Below are positions 56,560-64,000 of a DNA stretch of 64,000 nt, piece by piece; within the stretch, counting starts at the first letter, position 1; each line of letters opens with the position of its first letter. Source of the stretch: Phlebiopsis flavidoalba (Eukaryota > Basidiomycota > Agaricomycetes > Polyporales > Phanerochaetaceae); NCBI GenBank assembly GCA_035772785.1, contig JAOCPU010000019.1, forward strand, positions 372,001 through 436,000, written 5' to 3'. A program made the translations under genes and the position numbers. The notes below the pieces were generated by a model. It saw only the letters and a program-made list of their open reading frames with translations, was not told the DNA's origin and did not search any database.

Positions 56560-59500
56560 ATGTCGAACCCCACTCAACCAACTTCCTGGTGTGTAATCAA
56601 TGACTTGTCTTCTAATCGTCGAACTAACTCACAGCTACTAGGGCGTCACTGACCTGGCCAAGCTCTCTGAGCGCGACCTCCCTAAAACACGGGCGAACGG
56701 AAAGTACTACTACCAGGTCGCACCCAAGTCCTTATTTATCGCGCCCGTCGTCGGGCCCAACGCCACCGACATCGCGACCCACTCGAGCCTCTCGATCTTT
56801 GCCGAGAAGGTCAAGGGTGCGCTCGGCGGGGGCCTGCCCATCGCGAAACCCCGTCGAATTCGTCGTACGTGCGCCCACGCACCTCTCCACCCGCAAAACT
56901 CTAACACCCCACGCAGAAAGCGGGCCTGCAGGTCCTCGAGAGCCCCGACGCGATCGACGACCGCGACGGCTTCTTCGTGCAGATGCTCTACTCGCTTGCT
57001 GTGCAAGATACCCCAGGACACCGCGCTCGCAAAGGAGGCGAACGCCAAGGCGATCACGCTCCCTCTACTCGCTCCTCCACAACACCGCTCCCACACCCGC
57101 CCGCGACGTACATGGGGTCCGACCCGTCCGGCGTGACGTGGACGCGCTCCGCCGCGTCGCCCGTCGTCGCGCCGTACCTTCGCAAACCTCGCCACCCGAC
57201 CGCGAACGGCGACGCCACCCAAGGCGGCGCCGCAAGCGCCCCGCGTGCCCTGGGCGTATCGTGCTGCGATGGGAGTGGGCATAATCCGTGGATGCCTGCG
57301 CTGGGCCCGTTGAGGCAGGGGCGGGCCGTATGCGCGCGACGTGCCTTGAGCTCGTACCCGCTGCCGCGGCACAAGCTGCCGAACGCAGGGCTCGTATTCG
57401 ACGCGCTGCTTGCGCTCGCAGGGGGCGACGTGAGTTTTCTCTGTTAAATGCATGAGAGAGGAGATGCTGATGTGGTGGCCTGCTAGCAGTTCGTGCCGCA
57501 CCCGGGCGGGAACAGCGCGCTGACGTTCGCGTTTTCGCGTCGCTCGTGACGCACACGCTGTTCCGCACGGCGCCGCAGGACGTGACGATCAACAACACGA
57601 CGTCGTACGTCGAGTTCCTGTCGCCGCTGTACGGCACGAACCAGGCGGACAGCAGGACCTCGTGCGCAACAAGGGCGCGGGGCGCGGGCTCCTCTGGAAC
57701 GACGCGTTTGCGGAGGACAGGCTCATCCTCGTCCCGCCCCGCCGTCCGAGCGCACTGCTCGTCATCTTTAACCGCAACCACAACGTCCGTCTCTTCCTCT
57801 TCGTTCTGAGAAATCATACTCATTTGGGAAATAGTATGCGGCGAACATGCTCCTGAAGATCAACGAACGCGGCCGGTGGAAAGACCCCGCGCAATTTCGA
57901 CCTCACACCCCAACAACTCGCGCAGCAAGACGAAGAAATTCTTCCAAACCGCGCGCAACGTCAACCTGCGCACACTTTGCCGCCGTCGTCTTCGGCGACT
58001 ACGTCGGCGGCTTCCTCGGCCTCCCCGCGCGAGGGCGTCGCGTGGTCCCATGGACCCCTTCAGCGTGCCCCCCCCCTCGCCCCCCTTCCTCCTGCCCAGC
58101 ACTGACCCGCCAAGTAGCCGATCAAGAACAAAGACGGCACGACCGTCGGCCGCGGCGAGGGCAACCACTCCTCCGTCGAGTTCAACCTCCTCTACCGCGT
58201 GCGTCCCCTCCCCCCTCCCCCTACTTACTCACACTAACAAACCGCGCAGTGGCACGCAGTAACAGCAAAAGAAGACATAAAATGGACCGAAGACCTCTTC
58301 GCGCGCGGTCTTCCCGGGGCGCGACCCCTCCTCACTACAGGCCTCCGACTTCGGCGCGTCTGTGGCACGGCAAGTGAGGTTGGGGCGCGCGCTCGTGGAC
58401 CCGAACCCGCGCACGCGCACGTTCGGGGGCCTCGTGCGCGGGCCGGACGGGTCGTTCGACACGGCGCGCTCGCGGACATCTTCTGCAGAGCGCGACAGGG
58501 AGACGCCGGCGGGGGCGTACGGCGCAAGGGGCCACGCGGCGGTGTTTCGCCGCGTTGTGGAGAGCATGGCGATTGAGCAGGGCATGGACGTGGGAGAAGG
58601 GCGTGTTGTGCACGATGAATGAGTTTAGGGTTTTTCTGGGGTTGAAGCCGTTTAAGAACACGTTTTGAGGAAGTGGAATAGGTTCTGTGCCGGGCGTCGC
58701 GCGGTTGCGTTTTTCTTTTCTTTCGCGGTTCTTCCTCCTTTTCTTACTTGATTTTAGGTGGGGCTGATGAGGGGTGTAGGAGGCGGCTCGAGGCAGCTGT
58801 ACGGGCACATCGACAACCTGGAGCTGTACCCCGGCATCCCAGGCGGAGGACTGCATGAAGCTGGGCCCCGGCTCGGGCCTGTGCTGCGGCTACACGATGA
58901 CGCGCGCCATCCTCGGCGACGCCCCATGTCGCTCGTCCGCGGCGACCGTGGTTCTTCACCACCGACAACAACCACGCGTACGCGCCCCTCCCTTCTCCCC
59001 TTCCACACACACTAACCTGACACGGGCACAGCGGCGAACCTCACCACCTGGGGCATCCAAGACACCGCGCGCGACTTCAACAACGGCGCGTACGGCGCGG
59101 CGGGCCTGCCCAAGCTGCTCATGCGGCACCTGCCCCGTCACTACTCCGGCAACAGCGTGTACTCGCTCTTCCCGTTCTTCACGCCGCGCGCGATGGCGGC
59201 CAACCTGACGCGTCTCGGGACCGTCGGGCAGTATACGCAGACGGACGGGACGCGCCCGCCGGTGCTGCCCGTGCCGAAGGTCGTGGACACGATTGACGGG
59301 ATCCGGTATGTGTTTGGGGAGCCGAAGAAGTTTAAGACGACGTATGCGTATGATATGAAGCTGTTGAGCGACGGGTATGGGTTTATGTTGTCGGATGATA
59401 ACCCCGAGACGTACGCTGCCTCCTTTTACCCCGCATACACCTACTGACATGCCTGTGTAGACATGATCGTGACAAGCGCTGGGCCGCGCAGGCGATGTTC

Positions 59501-60821
59501 CCGAACGGCAAGGCGGACTTGCTCGAGTTTGGCAAAGTGTTTGGGGAGATGACCAAGAAGCTCATCGACGAGAAAACTCGTACGCGATCGCCGGCGTCCC
59601 TGGACGCCAGGTCGACATCGTCACGAACGTGCTCAACCTCCTCACCGTCACCTGGGCCGCAGACTACCTCGTAACGCGCTCTCTCCTTGTGCATGGCATG
59701 ACGCTGACGTGGAAGCGCAGATTGGGATCCCGCTGAAGACCAAGGAGAACCCGCGCGGGCTGTTCACGGGCCAGGAAGTGCACGACATCCTCTCGCTGCT
59801 CTTCACGTGCGGGCTCATCAACATCCAGCCCGAGAACTGCTGGGCCCTCGAGCACGGCGCCCTCGCCGTCTCCGCCGTCGTCTCCAAGATCATCGACACG
59901 AACATCAGCGCGCTCGCGCCGCGGGTGCGTCCCCCTCTCCCCTCCCCCTCCCCCTTTCACTAACGCACACGTAGAACCCGCTCACGATGCTCTCCCGCGC
60001 CGTGCCCTCAGGCCTCATCTGGCCTGAGGAACAGAAAAAGCCGTACCACGGCTTCCTCGCGCGCCTCGCCGCCTCCGGGCGCCCGCACCGCGACATCATC
60101 GCGGAGGTCGTGGGCCTCGCGGTCGGCGGCGCGATGATCTACGCGCAGGCGGTCTCGCAGATCGTCGACTTCTACATCGACGACCGCGCGCGCGGCGGAG
60201 CGCGCCGAGATTATCCGTCTCGCTGCCGATGGCGGATCCCAGTGATAAAGACGCGGCGGCGCTGTTGCTGGGCTATGTGAGGGAGGCGCAGAGGTTGAGG
60301 CCCGGGTCGGCGGCGTTGTTCCGGATGGCGGGCGTCGCGGATAGTATACCGCTTGGTGGGGGACGGGGAAATGTGGACGCTCCAGCCGGGCGATCTCATC
60401 CTCAACAGCTTCAAAAACGCGCACCTCAACGTCCGTCCCTTCCTTCCCTCTCTCGTCACACCACACTAACACGCATGCAGCCCGCAGACTTCCCGGACCC
60501 GCTGACCGTGAACCCGCGCCGGCCGACGGAGCGCTACCAGCTGCAGAGCGCGGGCTTCCACGAGTGCCTGGGGCTGCACATGAGCGAGGCGACGATCCCC
60601 GCGGTGCTGCGCGCGATATTCAGCCGCAAGAACCTCAGGCGCGCGCCGGGCCCGCAGGGCACGCTCGCGGGCTTCACGCTGCCCGTCAGCGGCACTGAGA
60701 ACCCGGTGTACCTCGACGATGCGGGAATCTGACGTACTGGCCGGGGTCGATGATTCTTGTGGTGGCGTGCTCTTTCTCTTTCTTTGACTCGAGCTTATTG
60801 GTTTTGTAGTACGACGAGTAG
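56560..60821 (+). CDS. psi-producing oxygenase / linoleate dioxygenase-P450 fusion (Ppo1)
   Basis: Large two-domain enzyme. The N-terminal heme peroxidase-like dioxygenase makes fatty-acid hydroperoxides and the C-terminal P450-like domain isomerises them to oxylipins that steer fungal development. MSNPTQPTSW at 56560, then VTDLAKLSERDLPKTRANGK. Dioxygenase blocks: DAIDDRDGFFVQMLYSLA, FVPHPGGNSALTF (57491), NNTTSYVEFLSPLYGTNQAD (57590), FNRNHN (57768), MLLKINERGRW, HFAAVVFGDYVGGFLGLP (57980), SSVEFNLLYR then an intron and WHAVTAKEDIKWTED (58180-58290), i.e. the YRWH site with the tyrosyl radical and proximal His. P450 part: CGYTMTRAILGDA (58880), KLLMRHLPRHYSGNSVYSLF, TFHD-like region, EEQKKPYHGFLARLAASGRP (60025), and heme-thiolate block GFHECLGLHMSEATIP (60550) with its Cys retained. 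Final exon YDE and TAG at 60819-60821. Confidence 0.9.
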
Positions 60822-61619
60822 GCGCGGGACGGTGGTGGATAGATGTGTATACCGCTCGACTCTCTTGCAATGTTATCCCGCTTTGTTACTCGCTTTGCTG
60901 TGTGTGTGGCGTGTGAGTGTGCATGCAAATGTAAATGCGCGCGCGGTGAGTGGTGAGGCGCGTCGATCGTTCCCCACAGCGCAGCGGTGATGCGGTGTGG
61001 CGCTCCGTTGCGCGATCGGGACGGGTGTGCGGAGGCCGAGGGTGCGTATTCATTTACAGTCGGTGCATTCGTAAAGGCACTCAATGTGCTCTAGGACATC
61101 AACTTGTGAACATGGAGACACCACGGGGGGCAACCGCACAGGTCGTGCGCGATGGCGAGATGTCGATGTGTGCTACACGGTGCCGAGTGCTCCGTTCGCT
61201 CTGGTCGCCGGTGGAAAACGTATCGCCGCAAAAGGATAAGTGAAGAAGGGCCGCGCAGAGGCTGGCATCTTCTGCATCGCGTCTTCGCCATCGCGCAAAG
61301 ATGTCTGACACGCGTCCAGAGGCCAGCTCGAGCACCCCAGGCCACAGGGGCGCTGTCATTAGCATCGGCCTTGCACAGAAACAAAATAGACCAAGACGGA
61401 TTGGGTGGCAGTGAGTACAAGGCCAAGGCACCGGCGAGAGCCCTTGCCCGCGATGGCGACACACGCCCTCCGGCGCATCAGCCCCTCACGTCCCGGCGCC
61501 AGCCCGTCGGCCCTCGTCCGCTCGTCCCCGTCCCGGGGCAGTGCGCCAGGCAGCACGTCCATACAATACCGCGCTGCTACGCCCTGCCCCGCCCACCACC
61601 ACTCTCTGTCCTCTGCCCT
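60822..61619. other. intergenic spacer of the tandem oxygenase pair
   Basis: It holds the 3' UTR of Ppo1 and the upstream region of Ppo2. Long open frames here (for example one running through 61152-62552) are a by-product of high G+C and cross exon-intron borders of Ppo2. No separate gene was seen. Confidence 0.55.
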
Positions 61620-64000
61620 ATGCACGACAGCAGCCTCACTCTCCAGCGTGCTCGTGCGTCCTTTCTGCTCTATATGTGGGTGGGAGTGGGAAGTGTGCTG
61701 ATGAGAGCAGGCAGAGGGCTCGGAGCGACACGGTCAAGCTCGCGCGCCGCCCCGCTCTGCCGGCGACCACCGCGACGGCAGGTACGCGTACCAGGTCGCG
61801 CCGAAGGCGACGACGCCGATTCCAGGCCCGACCGCCGCGCAGACCGCGACGCACTCGCGCCTCACGCTCCTCGTTCTCGAAGCTCAAAACCCTCCTGCGC
61901 CTCGGCGCGCCGATCGAGGACCCGGAAGGCATCATCGTGCGCCCCTCACCCTCCCCCCTCCTCCCCCACTAACGGCCAGCATAGAAAGCGGCATTGCAGT
62001 TCCTGGAAACGCCCAGAAAGACGCGATCGACGACCGCCAGGGCCTGTTCGCTGCAGGTGCTCGCGCTGCTGTGGCAGCTGCCGCAGGACACGAAGTTTTG
62101 CAAAGGACGCGAACTATGGCAATGGCGCCATCACGCTCCTGTACAACTCGCTCCCGCACCCGCCACGCTGCGTACGTCTGCTCCGACGCGCCGGGCGGCG
62201 TGCCCTGGACGCAGGCGAACGCCCGTCCCGTCCACCATCTGCGCCATCCGCTACATCTGGCAACTCCATCGTGGGTAAGGGGAGGCGCACGGCGCAGCGC
62301 GCGCCGGCGGCGTTCCGATCGCGCGGCGGACGGGAGCAGCAGCAAACTATACTGTGTAGTGGGTGTGGCAGCCTGCGCTCGGGCAGAGAGCGGGCGGCCG
62401 TACGCGCGCGACGTGCAGGGGACGACGCCGCAGCCAGCCAGCGGGCTGCCCGACGCGGGGGACGTCTTCGACGCGCTGCTGCGCTCTACCGGCGACGTGC
62501 GTGCTCCTTCTCTCTTTGCGAAAATACCCATGCTGATAGTGGTGTAGTTTAAGCCGCATCCAGGAGGGAACAGCGGCGCGCTCACGTTCGCCTACGCCTC
62601 GCTCGTGACGCACTCGCTCTTCCGGAGCAAACCCCGCGGACCCCGCGGTGAACAACACGACGTCCTACCTCGACCTCTCGCCGCTGTACGGCACGAACGC
62701 GGCCGAGCAGGACCTCGTGCGCGACCGCGCGGGCGGGCGGGGCCGGCTGTGGGAGGACGCGTTTGCGGAGGATCGGGTTGGTGCTGGTCCCGCCGGCTGC
62801 GAGCGCGTTGTTGGTTGTCTTCAGCCGGAACCACAATGTGCGTTCCTTCCCTCTCGCTTACTCTGCTATGCTGATGGTAGAGTAGTACATCGCGGACATG
62901 CTCCTCAAAATCAACGAACGCAACCGCTGGGCCTCCCCAGACACGCTCACCGCCGCAAAACGCGCCCAACAAGACGAAGAGCTCTTCCAAACCGCGCGCC
63001 TCGTCAAGTTTGTCCTTCCCTCCCTTCCCCTTGCGCAACTAACGACAAAGCAGCTGCGGCCACTTCATGGCGATGATCTTCGGCGACTACGTCGGCGGCT
63101 TCCTCGGGCTGCCGCGCGACGGCGTCGGGTGGTGTATGAACCCGTTCGACGTGCGTCCCCTCCCTCCCGTTCCCAGCCCCATAACTGAGCGGTGTGTAGG
63201 ATATTAAAACCCCCACGGGCGAGTTCCTAGGCCGCGGCGAAGGCAACCACGTCTCCGTCGAGTTTAACCTGCTCTACCGCGTGCGTCCCCCCCTCCCCTC
63301 CCCTTCCCCCTCTCTCCTTCCTTCCTCATGCTAAAGTGAATGCTAGTGGCACGCGGTGACGGCGCAGCAGGATGTAAAGTGGACGGAGGACCTCTTTGCG
63401 CGTGTGTTTCCAGGGGGCGCGACGCGCAGAGCCTCACGCCGGCGGATTTTGGAGCTGTCCTGGGGCGCAGCTGGGCGACGCTGGTCGATCCGAATCCGCG
63501 GACGCGGACGTTTGGCGGGTAGGTGCTTTTTCTCTCTTTGCATCCTCGCTCTGTCGTTCTCTCGTGGTTCTCTCGAGTTGACGATGTGCTGACGACGCAC
63601 ACAGACTCACCCGCGGCCCCGACGGCCGCTTCGACGACGACGCGCTCGCGGACATCCTGCAGACGGCGACCGAGACGCCCGCGGGCGCGTACCGCGCGCG
63701 GGGCCACCCGGCCGTGTTTCAAGGCCGTCGAGGTGATGAGCATCGAGCAGGGGCGCCGCTGGGGCGTGTGCACGATGAACGAGTTCCGCGCGTTCCTCGG
63801 CCTCAAGAAGTTCGAGACGTTTGAGGAGTGGAATAGTTCTGTGCCCGGTGTTGCGGTTTGTCTCTCCTTTCCTTTCTTTGTGGGGTTGAGGTTGATGAGG
63901 GTGTAGGACGCGGCGCGCAGGCTGTATGGGCATATTGATAATCTGGAGCTGTATCCCGGTATTCAGGCAGAGGACTGCATGCCCCTCGGCCCCGGGTCCG
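61620..64000 (+). CDS. psi-producing oxygenase / linoleate dioxygenase (Ppo2), 3' end outside window
   Basis: Tandem paralogue of Ppo1 with the same exon order. DTVKLARRPALPAT and RYAYQVAPK (61730-61800) parallel the Ppo1 N-terminus. Then NGAITLLYNSLPHPP (62118), YARDVQG and LPDAGDVFDALLRSTGD (62400-62495), FKPHPGGNSGALTFAYASLV (62550), NNTTSYLDLSPLYGTNAAEQ (62650), LLKINERNRW (62900), CGHFMAMIFGDYVGGFLGLP (63057-63115), VSVEFNLLYR, intron 63281-63346, WHAVTAQQDVKWTEDLFARV (63347-63405), LVDPNPRTRTFGG, EVMSIEQGRRWGVCTMNEFR (63735), AARRLYGHIDNLELYPGI (63912) up to MPLGPG at the edge. The catalytic YR/WH site is intact. The P450-like half is beyond 64000. The start near 61620 is weak; a small intron before about 61707 is likely. 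Confidence 0.85.

Noticed and set aside
56710..57823. Long open frames (250-263 codons) on the minus strand
   Set aside because: Antisense to conserved Ppo1 exons and without any domain; an effect of G+C-rich codon third positions.
61152..62552. 466-codon open frame on +
   Set aside because: Arg-rich nonsense composition; it runs through exons and introns of Ppo2, whose conserved blocks lie in other frames. High G+C keeps it open.
1..64000. tRNA, rRNA, CRISPR arrays and transposase genes
   Set aside because: I looked for T-arm-like GTTCRANTC phrases, regularly spaced repeats and DDE or reverse-transcriptase motifs and found none that held up; a dedicated scan would be needed to exclude diverged tRNAs.

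Overview
The window comes from a filamentous basidiomycete, most likely an Agaricomycete. It has many short spliceosomal introns (about 46-66 bp, GT...AG, with CTAAC-like branch sites), secreted polyporopepsin-type aspartic proteases, HET-domain proteins of the mushroom type, lineage-specific F-box families and fungal psi-producing oxygenases. No bacterial operon, CRISPR array, tRNA or rRNA was seen.

Nearly every conserved gene is broken into several reading frames. This includes genes that cannot be dispensable: SNF1, the ubiquitin-eL40 fusion, histidyl-tRNA synthetase and cytochrome c oxidase subunit 6. In ubiquitin, whose protein is almost invariant, the breaks are single-base gains or losses in runs of G or C. 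I therefore read most frameshifts as sequencing or assembly indels, not decay. Gene limits below join fragments across such shifts, so inner coordinates are approximate.

Layout. 1-3 kb: the 3' end of SNF1 faces a secreted GDSL/SGNH esterase. 3.9-12 kb: a C-terminal relic and two full copies (A, B) of an F-box family on +, with a deaminase-like gene and a diverged 250-bp direct repeat between them. 12-19 kb: a Zn(II)2Cys6-type regulator, a dihydroxybenzoate-decarboxylase-like amidohydrolase and a DHA1-type MFS transporter. 19-25 kb: a gene-poor stretch, a HET-domain gene, a T-rich low-complexity block and ubiquitin-eL40. 25-33 kb: two more copies of the F-box family (C, D) on -, separated by an unrelated F-box/LRR-like gene on +. 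34-37 kb: an aspartic protease. 38-45 kb: a housekeeping block (HisRS, COX6, a Tra2/SR-like RNA-binding protein). 45-50 kb: two head-to-tail aspartic proteases. 51-53 kb: a second HET-domain gene. 56.5-64 kb: two tandem psi-producing oxygenase (Ppo) genes in a visibly G+C-rich block; the second runs off the window.

Conserved single-copy genes thus alternate with expanding, probably fast-evolving families: F-box, HET, aspartic protease and oxygenase. The least expected item is the deaminase-like ORF at 7.4-8.0 kb, which carries CAE and PCxxC motifs inside the F-box array.
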